Origin: Salinisphaera hydrothermalis | GTDB taxonomy: Bacteria > Pseudomonadota > Gammaproteobacteria > Nevskiales > Salinisphaeraceae | Reading direction: 5' to 3' (one strand) | DNA length: 64,000 nt | NCBI RefSeq assembly: GCF_040361195.1 | Contig: NZ_APNE01000015.1 | In this document: positions 1 through 8,957 of the stretch, piece after piece | Layout: the number at the start of each line of letters is the position of its first letter | Position numbering within the stretch: the first letter of the stretch is position 1 | Notes under the pieces: generated by a model | Told to the model about the DNA's origin: nothing | Databases searched by the model: none | Seen by the model: the letters and a program-made list of their open reading frames with translations, nothing else | Made by a program: the position numbers and the translations under genes

Positions 1-69
1 CCCCAAGCCCCTTCTCTATAGCCTTTGGGTTGGGGCACGCAAGATGGTATCTAGCGCAGGAGAGATCCG
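1..69. other. Leader before fliQ, with a hairpin; no recognisable fliP end
   Basis: These bases precede fliQ. Bases 1-6 (CCCCAA) pair with 30-35 (TTGGGG), and 8-10 pair with 27-29, giving a bulged hairpin. The three plus-strand reading frames do not show the conserved FliP C-terminus that normally lies just upstream of fliQ. Either fliP ends before the window or it is located elsewhere. The hairpin could be a weak terminator or processing site; there is no T-run after it. Confidence 0.35.
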
Positions 70-339
70 ATGACACCACATACCGTAATGGATCTGGCCT
101 ATCAGGGCATGAAGCTGACGCTAATGATGGCCGCGCCCATGCTCGGCACGGCGCTGCTTTTTGGTTTGCTGATCAGCCTCTTTCAGGCCGCCACCCAGAT
201 CAACGAAATGACGTTGTCGTTCATTCCCAAGATCCTGGCGGTATTCGTGGTGCTGATCATCGCCGGCCCCTGGCTGATCGGCGAGATCATGGACTTCACC
301 CGGCACCTGTTCCTGAATATTCCCAACCTGGTGCAATGA
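70..339 (+). CDS. fliQ: Flagellar export apparatus protein FliQ
   Basis: FliQ is a small inner-membrane subunit of the FliPQR export gate at the base of the flagellar type III secretion system. The 89-residue product has the usual length and two hydrophobic hairpin segments (about residues 14-38 and 52-75). It carries the family pattern LISLFQAATQINEMTLSFIP around residues 36-55. The start is supported by GGAGAG eight bases upstream. Its stop overlaps the fliR start as ATGA, so the two are translationally coupled. It is transcribed toward the convergent flgL end. Confidence 0.96.
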   Translation: MTPHTVMDLAYQGMKLTLMMAAPMLGTALLFGLLISLFQAATQINEMTLSFIPKILAVFVVLIIAGPWLIGEIMDFTRHLFLNIPNLVQ

Positions 340-1133
340 TCCATTTCACCAGCGGCCAGCTCGCCGGCTGGGTCATGCTCGTGTTCTGGCCGTTCGTGCG
401 GCTGCTGGCCTTCGTGGCGACCGCCCCGTTATTCGGCGAGAACATGGTGCCGCGCCGGGTGCAGATCGGGCTGGCCGGGCTTCTCGCCTTCGTCATTGCC
501 CCGACGCTGGGCCCGATTCCCGACGTGCCGCCGGTATCGATCGCCGGCGTGTGGCTGATCATTCAACAGGTGATGATCGGCGCCGCGCTGGGGTTGGTGA
601 TGCGGCTCGCCTTTGGCGTGGTGCAGGCCGCCGGCGAATTCATTGGCATGCAGATGGGGCTGGGGTTCGCATCTTTTTATTCGGCTGCGATGGGCACCAA
701 TACGATGGTGCTCGGCCAGATCCTCAACACGATCGCGATGCTGCTTTTCCTGGCCTTCAACGGCCATCTCGTGCTGATCGATATTCTCACGCGCAGCTTC
801 ACCCTGCTGCCGATCGGCGCCAGCGAATTCGACGGCAACGGCTGGATGCTTGCCGCGCGCACCGGCGCTATTCTGTTTACCGCCGGCGTCAGTCTGGCGC
901 TGCCGCTGATCGCCACGCTGCTGACCATTAATATGGCGATGGGTATTCTCAACCGCGCATCGCCCCAGCTGTCGATCTTCTCGATCGGCTTTCCGATGAC
1001 GCTGATGACCGGCCTGGCCGTGCTTACCTTCCTGATGCCGGATCTGGGCGGCTTCATGCACCGGCTGTTCGACACCCTGTTCGAGCGCATGTTGGAAGTC
1101 ACGGCCGCACTGGCCGGATCGCCGACCACTTGA
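336..1133 (+). CDS. fliR: Flagellar export apparatus protein FliR
   Basis: FliR is a multi-pass inner-membrane component of the FliPQR gate. The 265-residue protein beginning MIHFTSGQLAGW has about six hydrophobic segments. It has the typical FliR features of an early RVQIGLAGLLAF stretch and a GEFIGMQMGLGFASFYSA segment near residues 100-120. The reading frame is open 102 codons further upstream, but that part overlaps fliQ. The ATGA overlap with the fliQ stop at 336-339 marks the real start. No flhB follows on this strand; flhBA lies about 15 kb away on the other strand. Confidence 0.96.
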   Translation: MIHFTSGQLAGWVMLVFWPFVRLLAFVATAPLFGENMVPRRVQIGLAGLLAFVIAPTLGPIPDVPPVSIAGVWLIIQQVMIGAALGLVMRLAFGVVQAAGEFIGMQMGLGFASFYSAAMGTNTMVLGQILNTIAMLLFLAFNGHLVLIDILTRSFTLLPIGASEFDGNGWMLAARTGAILFTAGVSLALPLIATLLTINMAMGILNRASPQLSIFSIGFPMTLMTGLAVLTFLMPDLGGFMHRLFDTLFERMLEVTAALAGSPTT

Positions 1134-1183
1134 ACCCGGCACGCGACCATCGCGCATTCTCTTACGCGCGGCGCCGGCAATCG

Positions 1184-1206
1184 CGGGCCGCAGTCAACAC
1201 GGCCCG
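1184..1206. terminator. Hairpin between convergent fliR and flgL
   Basis: CGGGCCG (1184-1190) pairs with CGGCCCG (1200-1206) around a nine-base loop, in the 112-bp gap between the convergent fliR and flgL ends. There is no T-run on either side, so it is at best a weak bidirectional terminator or a 3'-end stabilising stem. Confidence 0.35.
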
Positions 1207-1245
1207 GCTCATTGACGGCTCTCTCGATCGCGAGTCCGGGGCCGG

Positions 1246-2463
1246 TTAGCCCTGACTAAAAAGCGACATCTTCTGCACGCTGGAGAAGGTCTGCTGCGCG
1301 GCCTGTAGCGCGACCTTGGCCAGCGAGAAGTCGGAAATGGCCGAGACCATATCCACATCCCGAATCTTCGAGATGTTCTGCTTGTCGGTCACGCTCTGGG
1401 TATCGCCGATGTTGTCGAGGCTATCCAGCGCGCTGAGTTTCGTGCCCAGGTTCGAGCGTACCGACAACACGTTGTCGAGCGAATTATCGACCTGGCGGTT
1501 GGCGCGGTTGATCGTATTGGTCAGTTTGGCCTGGGCCGCCGGACTGTCGACCGGCTGGCGCAGGGTGGCGACGGTATTGGCCAACGCGTTCAGGATATTG
1601 CTGTCGGAACTCGCGCCCTTGGCGAAGGTGTAGCTGTCGCCGTTGGCCGGATCGCCCTTGATCGTGGTCTGCAGGCCACTGCCTAGCGCGATCTGCTGGC
1701 CCGACTGATAGGCCGCATTCGAAACCAGCGTATTGCCGGTCGTCTGGTCGACCACGCTGTAGGTGGCGCTGCTACCGCTGCCGGAAAAGCTCAGCTTGAA
1801 GGTATCGCCGAAATCGCTGGCGTTGGATGCGACCACGTCCAGCGACGCATAGGTCGTGCTGCCGCTGTTGCTACCGTCGGCGGTCGCCACATACTTGGCG
1901 TTCGCCGTCGTCGCCGCAAACACGCTCGAGCCCGGGTCGTTGACCGTTATGCGACGAGAGCCATCGACCTGAAGTTCGCGCTGGCCCTGGTCACCACTGT
2001 AGACCAGATTGCCCGGGCTGCCGGTGAAGGCGGTGGCACTCGAGCTATAGCCGGCGAAGATGGCGTCGCCGTTGCCGTCCTTGGCGTTGGCCGCCGACAA
2101 CATCTGCTGATACACGCCGTCGAGCTTGTTGGCCAGCGAATCGCGATCGGCGTTGCTCAAGGTGCCATTACTGGCTTGCACCAGCGCCTGCTTGGCGGAA
2201 TCCAGGGCGGTGGTCACCTGGTTGAGCTGGTTTTCCTCGGTGGACAGCTGGGTTTCAGCGGTCGACCGGGTACTCGCGTACTGATCGTTGATCTGGCTGG
2301 CCTGCTGCATATCCAGCAGTTGCGCGGCGCCGCGCGGATCGTCCGATGGCTTGTTGATCCGCTTGCCGGTGGCCAGCTTTTCGCCGATCTGCGACACACG
2401 GGTCTGCTGGTCCAGGATCGACTGGGTGCCCTGGGCATAGATGGTATTGGTGCTGAGACGCAT
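1246..2463 (-). CDS. flgL: Flagellar hook-filament junction protein FlgL (HAP3)
   Basis: FlgL is the second hook-associated junction protein, linking hook to filament. The 405-residue product opens MRLSTNTIYAQG, with a flagellin-like N-terminal coiled coil containing TGKRINKPSDDP. It closes with a flagellin-like C-terminal helix (LQAAQQTFSSVQKMSLF). The middle is Ser/Thr/Asn/Gly-rich, as in the variable D2/D3 part. It follows flgK by 16 bases in the same direction, with GAGG seven bases before the ATG. It is likely co-transcribed from the sigma-28 promoter upstream of flgK. Confidence 0.95.
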   Translation of the reverse strand: MRLSTNTIYAQGTQSILDQQTRVSQIGEKLATGKRINKPSDDPRGAAQLLDMQQASQINDQYASTRSTAETQLSTEENQLNQVTTALDSAKQALVQASNGTLSNADRDSLANKLDGVYQQMLSAANAKDGNGDAIFAGYSSSATAFTGSPGNLVYSGDQGQRELQVDGSRRITVNDPGSSVFAATTANAKYVATADGSNSGSTTYASLDVVASNASDFGDTFKLSFSGSGSSATYSVVDQTTGNTLVSNAAYQSGQQIALGSGLQTTIKGDPANGDSYTFAKGASSDSNILNALANTVATLRQPVDSPAAQAKLTNTINRANRQVDNSLDNVLSVRSNLGTKLSALDSLDNIGDTQSVTDKQNISKIRDVDMVSAISDFSLAKVALQAAQQTFSSVQKMSLFSQG

Positions 2464-2479
2464 GGCTTAGCCTCGAAGG

Positions 2480-4105
2480 TTATCGGCCCAGCCCCAGAAC
2501 CGTGTCGAACACGGTCGAGGCGGTCTGGATGACGCGGGCGTTGGCCTGGTACATCTGCTGGTAGTACATAAGGTTGACGTTTTCCTCGTCGAGGTTGACG
2601 CCGGCAACCGATTGCTGGGCCTGGCTCAGTTCCTTCGTCAGCGCGCTTTCCGAATCGGAATTCACCTGCAACGACTGGGTCTGGTTGCCGATATCGCCAA
2701 CCAGCTGCGAGTAGTTATCGGAAAAACTGCGATTGCCTTCCACCACGTTGGCTTGTTGCAGGGCGGCCAGAGCATTGGCGTTTTTGTTATCGCCGACGCC
2801 GCCCCCCTGTGCTGCCGCCAGTTTGGCCGGATCGGAAATCGCGACCGAGAACGACGAAGCGGCGTTATCCAACGGCCGCACGGCAAACGTATCGCCCTGG
2901 GCCGGGTTGCCCGATACCGAGACATTCAGGCCACCGAAGGACAGCGTGTTCGAGGCGCTGTCGAAGTTGGCGTTCACGCTCGCGCCGTCGCTGGCCCGCG
3001 TGACCTGGTAACCGCTGCCGGTGTATTTCACACGATAGTTATCGGCGGTGACGGCATTGGTCTGGCCGGCGGCAAACGACGCGGAGAGCGTCGCGCTGCC
3101 GGTATTGTTCTGACTGGCATACACCGACGGCTGGCTGGTGGTGAACAGCGCCTGTCCGGGGTTTCCGTTGAGATCGGTGCCTTGTTCGTGCTGTGCGTTG
3201 ACCGCGGTCGCCAGGTCGTGCGCGGTCTGATTGAGCTTGGCCTGTGCCGGCGCCAGCGAATCGGCGGCAAACGACAAAAGGCCGCCGATCTCGCCGCCGG
3301 TGACACGGGCGTTGGGGATCTCACGCGTGCCGCCATCGGCACTGACATACCCTAGCCGCTGCTGCGTCGGATCGTTGGCGGAGGCCACCGTTGTCAGCTT
3401 GTGACTACCGTTGGCATCCACCAGCGACTGACCGCCGACGGTGAGGTTGTAGCTGCCGTCGTCGTTCTTGGTGACATCGACATTGATCAACTTTGATGTC
3501 TTGGCCACCAACTCGTCGCGCTGGTCGAGCAGCTTGTTGGGCGGCTGACCGGTGCGGGCCTGGGTCACCGTGATCTGCTTGTTGAGGGCGGCGATCTGCG
3601 AGGCGTTGTTGTTCACCTCGCTGACGGCGCTTTTGACCTGCTTGTCGACGGCATCGCCCATATCCGACAGCGTGGAAGCAAACGAGCGGAACCGGCTGGC
3701 CATATCCTGCGCGTCGCCGAGCACCGCGTTGCGCGCCGAAGAGTCCTGAGGCGAACCGGCCAGCGTCGACAGGCTGTCGAAGAAACTCTGCATGCGCGGC
3801 GCCAGCCCCGACGTACTGTCGGACAGCAGGTTATCGATCTGGGAGACCTGATCGAGATGACTGGTGGTCGCCGATGCCTTCGATTGCGCGGCGTTGAGCT
3901 GCGCCGTGAGGAACTGGGCGTACTGACGCTGGACCCCGGTCACCTGGACGCCGCCGGCTTCTTGCGATCCGGCAACTTCCGACAGCTGCGTCTTGCGCCG
4001 CGTATAGCCGGGCGTGTTGACGTTGCTGATGTTGTTGCTGGTGGTATTCAGCCCGGCCTGGGCTGCACTCAGACCCGACAGGCCGATTCCGAACAGATTG
4101 GACAT
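2480..4105 (-). CDS. flgK: Flagellar hook-associated protein FlgK (HAP1)
   Basis: FlgK is the first hook-filament junction protein, assembled on the hook tip before FlgL. The 541-residue product starts MSNLFGIGLSGLSAAQAGLN, followed by the rod/hook signature around residues 20-35 (TTSNNISNVNTPGYTRR). It ends with a conserved helix containing NLDEENVNLMYYQQMYQANA and a final TVFDTVLGLGR. The length matches the family. It is the first gene of the flgKL unit, separated from flgJ by a 189-bp gap that carries a sigma-28-type promoter. This fits its late or middle expression class. Confidence 0.96.
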   Translation of the reverse strand: MSNLFGIGLSGLSAAQAGLNTTSNNISNVNTPGYTRRKTQLSEVAGSQEAGGVQVTGVQRQYAQFLTAQLNAAQSKASATTSHLDQVSQIDNLLSDSTSGLAPRMQSFFDSLSTLAGSPQDSSARNAVLGDAQDMASRFRSFASTLSDMGDAVDKQVKSAVSEVNNNASQIAALNKQITVTQARTGQPPNKLLDQRDELVAKTSKLINVDVTKNDDGSYNLTVGGQSLVDANGSHKLTTVASANDPTQQRLGYVSADGGTREIPNARVTGGEIGGLLSFAADSLAPAQAKLNQTAHDLATAVNAQHEQGTDLNGNPGQALFTTSQPSVYASQNNTGSATLSASFAAGQTNAVTADNYRVKYTGSGYQVTRASDGASVNANFDSASNTLSFGGLNVSVSGNPAQGDTFAVRPLDNAASSFSVAISDPAKLAAAQGGGVGDNKNANALAALQQANVVEGNRSFSDNYSQLVGDIGNQTQSLQVNSDSESALTKELSQAQQSVAGVNLDEENVNLMYYQQMYQANARVIQTASTVFDTVLGLGR

Positions 4106-4156
4106 GACGGCGGTGTTCCTCTTCTCGGCGCGCGGTCTTTGGCCGCTACTTAAACT

Positions 4157-4183
4157 TCAACGGCCGACGACGACGAAACTTGA
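4157..4183 (-). promoter_or_regulatory. Sigma-28 (FliA) promoter of flgKL
   Basis: Read on the minus strand, TCAA (4180-4183), a 15-base spacer and GCCGTTGA (4157-4164) match the FliA consensus TAAA-N15-GCCGATAA at 9 of 12 positions with exact spacing. It lies about 50 bases upstream of the flgK start. The same architecture occurs before flgM, motA and fliD in this window. Confidence 0.72.
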
Positions 4184-4294
4184 GCCGTGCCGGCCATATT
4201 TCCGTTCGGCGATCGGAGATCCCCCTATCGCCGCCGGCGCTGCCCCGCGCCTCCTCCGATATCACAACAGCCAAGCCGTGGCTCGACGCGATGT

Positions 4295-5380
4295 CTAGAC
4301 CAGCGGTCCGCTGTTCGAGGTCATATCGACCACCGGCGTGCCGCCCTCGGCGAACAGGCCGCCCGGCTGGCTGGCTGGGATCGAGTTCATCACCGCCACC
4401 AGCTTGTCGGCATAGCCCGGATCGGTGGCATAACCGCCGTTCTGCAATGCACGCGCGGCGGCCTCCGGCGTGGCGGCCTGGCGCGCCGCGGCATAGCGCG
4501 GCGAAGAATCGATCAGCCGGGCGTAGTCGGAGAACGCCTGGTTATACGAGTCGTACACCCGAAAACCGGCCTTCGTGGATTGCATGGCGCCGTCGGCATA
4601 TTCATGCGTGGCCACATCGGTGGACGGCCCGTTCCAGCCATCCGCCTTGATATTGAACACGTTGAAGCTTTGCGCGCCGCTATCGGTCGTGATCTCGTGG
4701 CGCCCCCAGCCGGTTTCGAGCGCGGCCTGGGCGAGAATCAGTCGCGGCGACAGCCCCGTACGGCGGGCCGCCAGCTGGGCCGGCGCTTCCAGCCGCTGGA
4801 CGAAATCGCGGACGTGGCCGGACGTCACCGGGTCTGAATCGGTCGGCGTATCGGCGAGCGCCAGCAACGGGGCTCCGGCATTCGGTGGTTCCGCGATCAG
4901 GGGCGCGGAATCGCTGTTGGCCGTCGCCGCCGCGCTCTTGGCCGCTTGTGCGGCCGCCTCGCGCTGCGCCTTGATCGAGGCCAGCGACTCCGAGGGCGCC
5001 AACGCGCGTGGCGTCGCCTGCGCAATTTTGGGCGCTGCCGCCGCGGCCTGACTGTCGATACGCGCGCCGGACGGCGCGGCATGTCCGGTCAGCTGCTTGT
5101 CGAGCATCTTGGCCAGCCCCATGCCGCGCTGGGCCATGGTCTGCGACCACTGCGCGTCCATCATGTCCTGATACTGCTTGTCGGCCGACGAGTCGCCCAG
5201 CAGATGCGATTTGGGAATCGCCTTGCGCATTGCCGACAGCATCTGCTTGATGAACATGGCCTCGAATTGCTTCGATGCCTCGTGCACCCCGCCGTCCGCC
5301 TGCTTCTTGGCGGTGTACTTGAGCTTGTCGATCGCGGATACGCCGTAGGCGAACGCGCCACTTGCGGCATCAGGCGTCAT
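4295..5380 (-). CDS. flgJ: FlgJ, rod-capping protein with peptidoglycan hydrolase domain
   Basis: FlgJ caps the growing rod in the periplasm and cuts peptidoglycan so that the rod can pass. The 361-residue protein has the N-terminal rod-binding region (about residues 28-95, containing QFEAMFIKQMLSAMRKA). An Ala/Pro-rich linker with many Ala residues spans about 100-185. A C-terminal glucosaminidase-type domain (about 190-345) contains LILAQAALETGWGRHEI, FNVFNIKADGWNG and a distal Tyr-rich stretch. This two-domain form is the beta/gamma type. Its ATG overlaps the flgI stop by one base (TGATG), and it closes the flgBCDEFGHIJ operon. Confidence 0.95.
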   Translation of the reverse strand: MTPDAASGAFAYGVSAIDKLKYTAKKQADGGVHEASKQFEAMFIKQMLSAMRKAIPKSHLLGDSSADKQYQDMMDAQWSQTMAQRGMGLAKMLDKQLTGHAAPSGARIDSQAAAAAPKIAQATPRALAPSESLASIKAQREAAAQAAKSAAATANSDSAPLIAEPPNAGAPLLALADTPTDSDPVTSGHVRDFVQRLEAPAQLAARRTGLSPRLILAQAALETGWGRHEITTDSGAQSFNVFNIKADGWNGPSTDVATHEYADGAMQSTKAGFRVYDSYNQAFSDYARLIDSSPRYAAARQAATPEAAARALQNGGYATDPGYADKLVAVMNSIPASQPGGLFAEGGTPVVDMTSNSGPLV

Positions 5381-6501
5381 CAGATCACTTCCAGATCAGC
5401 ATTGAGTGCACCCGCGGCCTTGAGGGCCTCGAGAATGGCCATCAGATCCACCGGCGTCGCACCCAATCGGTTGAGCGCATCGATGACCTGGCGCAGTGAC
5501 GTACTGCGCGGCACGTAATTCAGCGAGCCATCGCCCTGCTGAACATTGATATTGGCATTCGGTACCACGGCGGTCTGGCCGCCCGACAAGGCATTGGGCT
5601 GCGAGACGATCGGGTTGGACTGGATCGTCACTGACAGGCTGCCGTGGGCGACCGCGGCCGGATCGAGCGTGACCTGGCCGTTCATGACCACCGAGCCGGT
5701 CCGTGAATTGAGGATCACGCGCGGTTTGGGCGTGCCGGGCTGGACCTGGATGTTCTGGATCGCGGCCATGAACGCGACCGTCGACCCGATATTCGGTGGC
5801 ACCTCGATCGAGATCAGGCGCGGGTTCTTGGCGGTCGCGATCGAACGGCCGAAGCGATTGTTCACGGCCTCCATCGCGCGCGTTGCAGTCGCGAAATCGG
5901 CGTTCTTGAGTTCCAGATCGATGGTGCCGTGCGTGGCCAGCTTGGACTCGACGGTACGCTCGACTACCGCACCTTCGGGAATACGGCCGGCCGCGGTCTG
6001 GTTGACCTGTACGCTCGACCCGGCCGCCTTCACGCTCAGGCCCGGCGCCAACACGCTGCCCTGGGCCAGCGCATAGATCTTGCCATCGGCACCCTTGAGC
6101 GGGGTCATCAACAGCGTGCCGCCGGTCAGCGAATTGGCGTTGCCGATCGAGGATACGGTCACGTCGATGTTCTGCCCGGTGGCGGCGAACGCCGGCAGAT
6201 CGGCCGTGACCATCACGGCGGCCACGTTCTTCAACTGCATATTCGTGCCGCCGGCCACGGTCACCCCGAGCTGGGTGAGCATGTTGCGCACGGCCTGACC
6301 GGTAAACGGCGTCTGCGTGGTCTGGTCACCGGTATTGTTCAACCCTACAACCAGCCCGTAGCCCACCAGCGGGTTCGAGCGCACGCCATCGAACGTCGCG
6401 ATATCGCCCAGGCGCTGTGCGCTGGCCGGCAGCGACGCGGCCAGCCCGATCATCAAAGTGATCGCGGCCCACACTACGCTGCGAATCATGCCCCCTTTCA
6501 T
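5380..6501 (-). CDS. flgI: Flagellar P-ring protein FlgI
   Basis: FlgI builds the P-ring around the rod in the peptidoglycan layer. The chosen 373-residue product starts MKGGMIRSVVWAAITLM and has a cleavable signal peptide ending ASAQR near residue 30. The family blocks DGVRSNPLVGYGLVVGLNNT, FTGQAVRNMLTQLGV and a C-terminal LNRLGATPVDLMAILEAL follow. The frame stays open 52 codons upstream, but that part lacks family features. GAGGG lies five bases before this ATG. It sits between flgH and flgJ, as usual. Confidence 0.95.
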   Translation of the reverse strand: MKGGMIRSVVWAAITLMIGLAASLPASAQRLGDIATFDGVRSNPLVGYGLVVGLNNTGDQTTQTPFTGQAVRNMLTQLGVTVAGGTNMQLKNVAAVMVTADLPAFAATGQNIDVTVSSIGNANSLTGGTLLMTPLKGADGKIYALAQGSVLAPGLSVKAAGSSVQVNQTAAGRIPEGAVVERTVESKLATHGTIDLELKNADFATATRAMEAVNNRFGRSIATAKNPRLISIEVPPNIGSTVAFMAAIQNIQVQPGTPKPRVILNSRTGSVVMNGQVTLDPAAVAHGSLSVTIQSNPIVSQPNALSGGQTAVVPNANINVQQGDGSLNYVPRSTSLRQVIDALNRLGATPVDLMAILEALKAAGALNADLEVI

Positions 6502-6526
6502 TGCATCCCTCGGCTGACGCGATTGG

Positions 6527-7234
6527 TCAGAGCGGTGAAATATTGAGCAGCGCGCGCTGCAGCCAGCCCATATGCTCGGCTTCGTTGATATAGCCGTCGC
6601 CGTAGTACTCGAGCCGTTCGTTGGCCACCTGGGTCGACGTGATCGTGCTGTCGGCATCGATCATGCGCGGATTGACCACCCCCGAGAACAAGACGTACTC
6701 GGTGCCCTGGTTGATCCCGATCCGCTTCTCGCCGGCCACCTTGAGATTGCCGTTGGGCAGCACCTGCATCACCGTGACCGTGATCTTGCCGGTGAACGTA
6801 TTCGATGCATTGGCGTTGCCCGAGCCCTGGAAATCGTTCGATCCCGACAGATCGGTCTTCTGCTTGGTCAGCCACTTGCCCAGTGCCTCGGGCACCGATG
6901 CCGGGTTGAACCCGATCGAGCCCTTGCGGTTCGCCTTGGCCGCCGACGATTTCGTGGCCGACAGGTTCTCGTTGAACACCACGGTCAGGATGTCTCCCAC
7001 CCGCCGCGGGCGCCGATCCTCGAACAACGGCTTGTTGTAGGACGATTCAAAGATCGATCCGTTGCTCGCCGGCTTGGGTGGCGGCTGGGGCTGGGCCGTG
7101 GTCGGCCCGGTCACGATGTTATGCCGCGGCAGCTGGGCGCAGCCCGCGAGCACCGCGATCATGACCATCCCCAGCACCGGGCGCACCATGGCGGCGCGGC
7201 CCGGTGCGGAATAAGAAAACGAGCGACGCATCAT
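6527..7234 (-). CDS. flgH: Flagellar L-ring lipoprotein FlgH
   Basis: FlgH forms the outer-membrane L-ring that, with the P-ring, acts as the rod bushing. The 235-residue product has a lipobox LAGC near residue 32. It contains FEDRRPRRVGDILTVVFNEN and the conserved C-terminal block with EKRIGINQGTEYVLFSGVVN, and ends with the GDGYINEAEHMGWLQR type segment. The n-region is long. An internal ATG at 7189 would give a shorter, more typical lipoprotein signal, and neither start has a clear Shine-Dalgarno site. The gene starts three bases after the flgG stop. Confidence 0.94.
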   Translation of the reverse strand: MMRRSFSYSAPGRAAMVRPVLGMVMIAVLAGCAQLPRHNIVTGPTTAQPQPPPKPASNGSIFESSYNKPLFEDRRPRRVGDILTVVFNENLSATKSSAAKANRKGSIGFNPASVPEALGKWLTKQKTDLSGSNDFQGSGNANASNTFTGKITVTVMQVLPNGNLKVAGEKRIGINQGTEYVLFSGVVNPRMIDADSTITSTQVANERLEYYGDGYINEAEHMGWLQRALLNISPL

Positions 7235-7237
7235 CGA

Positions 7238-8020
7238 TCAGAGCTGGGACAGACGCTGAAGCATCTGGTCGGAGGTCTGAACCGCCTTGGAGTTGATCTC
7301 GTAGGCGCGCTGGGTGGCGATCATGTTCACCATTTCCTCGACCACGTTGACGTTCGAGGTTTCGACATATTTCTGTCGCAGCAGCCCCGCGCCGTTCACG
7401 CCCGGCGGGTTGTCGTTACGCGGCCCGGACGAGGTGGTTTCCTTGTACAGATTGTTACCGATGCTCTCGAGGCCGGCCGGATTGATGAAGGTCGACAACT
7501 GCATCTGGCCGATCTGGTTGGAACCGGTGCTGCCCGGCTGCGTCACCGACACCGTGCCGTCTTGCGCGATCGTGATCGACAGCGCGTTCTGCGGAATGGT
7601 GATGCCGGGCTCGACCGGAAAACCGGACGCCGTGACCAGCTGACCGTTCTGGTCGAGCTGAAAACCGCCGTCTCGGGTATAAGCCGTGCTGCCGTCGGGC
7701 ATCTGGATAGCAAAGAAGCCCTTGCCTTCGATCGCGACGTCCTTGGAGTTGCCGGTCTGCTCCAGGCTGCCCTGGGTATGCAGACGCTCGGTGGCCACGG
7801 CCTGTACGCCGGAGCCGATCTGAAGACCGGACGGTAGATTAGTCTGCACCGAGGACGACGCTCCCGGCTGACGCACGTCCTGATACAGCAGATCCTGAAA
7901 CACCGGCCGCGAGCGCTTGAAGCCGTTCGTCGACACGTTGGCCAGGTTATTGGAGATCGTGTCGAGCTTGGTCTGCTGACTTTCCAGACCGGTCTTCGCG
8001 ATCCAGAGTGATCGGATCAT
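7238..8020 (-). CDS. flgG: Flagellar distal rod protein FlgG
   Basis: FlgG makes the distal rod that crosses the periplasm and outer-membrane rings. The 260-residue protein has the standard family length. It carries the N-terminal signature TISNNLANVSTNGFKRSRP near residues 22-40 and the rod/hook C-terminal motif NVNVVEEMVNMIATQRAYEI near the end. GAGGGGAAAA precedes the ATG by a short spacing. It is followed almost immediately by flgH. Upstream, 155 bases including a strong hairpin separate it from flgF. Confidence 0.97.
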   Translation of the reverse strand: MIRSLWIAKTGLESQQTKLDTISNNLANVSTNGFKRSRPVFQDLLYQDVRQPGASSSVQTNLPSGLQIGSGVQAVATERLHTQGSLEQTGNSKDVAIEGKGFFAIQMPDGSTAYTRDGGFQLDQNGQLVTASGFPVEPGITIPQNALSITIAQDGTVSVTQPGSTGSNQIGQMQLSTFINPAGLESIGNNLYKETTSSGPRNDNPPGVNGAGLLRQKYVETSNVNVVEEMVNMIATQRAYEINSKAVQTSDQMLQRLSQL

Positions 8021-8037
8021 GAGTTTTCCCCTCGTTA

Positions 8038-8060
8038 GCGGCTGCCCGGCGGGCAGCCGC
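8038..8060 (-). other. Strong hairpin between flgF and flgG
   Basis: GCGGCTGCCC (8038-8047) and GGGCAGCCGC (8051-8060) form a perfect ten-base-pair stem with a GGC loop, just upstream of the flgG start in the 155-bp flgF-flgG gap. There is no T-run, so an intrinsic terminator is unlikely. A transcript-processing, stability or attenuation role is inference. Nothing else recognisable lies in the gap. Confidence 0.5.
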
Positions 8061-8175
8061 GATCGTTACGTCGATGCGTTACGCGTTGCGACGACACCCG
8101 ACCCGCGAGATCGCGCGAATCCGTGCCGACGCGGCAAACCGTGACCGGCTTGCCCGTTGCAATAGCGCGCTAGCG

Positions 8176-8931
8176 CTATGTCACATCCAGCAGCTTGTTG
8201 GCGGAACGCGCGTTGTCGTCGGCCGAGGACAGCATCTTCATCTGCATCCCGAACTGACGGGCATCGCTGATCATCCCGACCATGGCCTCGGTGGGCGACA
8301 CATTGCTGTCTTCCAGCGAGCCGGACTCCACCCGCACCGTATTGTCCTGCTGCAACGGGCCGGCCGTCCCGCCGTCCGGCGAGGTCGCCCGGAACAGTCC
8401 GTCGCCGCCGCGGGTCATGCCATCGTCGGGCTGGCCGACCAGCTTGAGCTGGCCGACCTGGGCGATGGTGTTCGGTTGCTGCCCCGCGCCGAGCGCCGAG
8501 ATCGTGCCGTCGTCGGCAATCGTGACCTTGGCATTCAGCGGCAGCACGATCGGCTGGCCGTTGTTCGACAGCACCGGATGCCCACCGCTACGCAGCAGGC
8601 CGGTGGAATCGATCTGCAGGTTGCCGTCGCGGGTATAGGCCTCGCTGCCATCGTCGGCTTGCACGGCCAGCCAGCCCGGGCCGTTGACCGCGACATCCAG
8701 CGCGCGACCGGTATGCTCGATCGGCCCCTGCGAAAAATCGGCCTGGGGCGTCGTCTCGGCCGTGATCGCCCGCGTGGCCAGCCCCGAGCCGTTCACCGGC
8801 ACCGCCCGATAAGCCGACAACGCGGCCTTGAAGCCGGTCGTCGAGGCGTTGGCCAGATTGTTGGCGACCACCGCCTGGCGATCCAGAATCTGGCTCGCGC
8901 CGGACAGCGCCGTATAGATCAATCGATCCAT
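8176..8931 (-). CDS. flgF: Flagellar proximal rod protein FlgF
   Basis: FlgF is a proximal rod subunit. The 251-residue product begins MDRLIYTALSGASQILDRQA and carries VVANNLANASTTGFKAALSA near residues 20-40. Near the C-terminus it has the rod motif NVSPTEAMVGMISDARQF. Size and position, between flgE and flgG, are as expected. It lies 26 bases downstream of flgE in the same operon, but the gap after it is unusually long for this operon (155 bases). Confidence 0.95.
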   Translation of the reverse strand: MDRLIYTALSGASQILDRQAVVANNLANASTTGFKAALSAYRAVPVNGSGLATRAITAETTPQADFSQGPIEHTGRALDVAVNGPGWLAVQADDGSEAYTRDGNLQIDSTGLLRSGGHPVLSNNGQPIVLPLNAKVTIADDGTISALGAGQQPNTIAQVGQLKLVGQPDDGMTRGGDGLFRATSPDGGTAGPLQQDNTVRVESGSLEDSNVSPTEAMVGMISDARQFGMQMKMLSSADDNARSANKLLDVT

Positions 8932-8957
8932 GGTGAGGTCCTATACCGCGACGCCGA

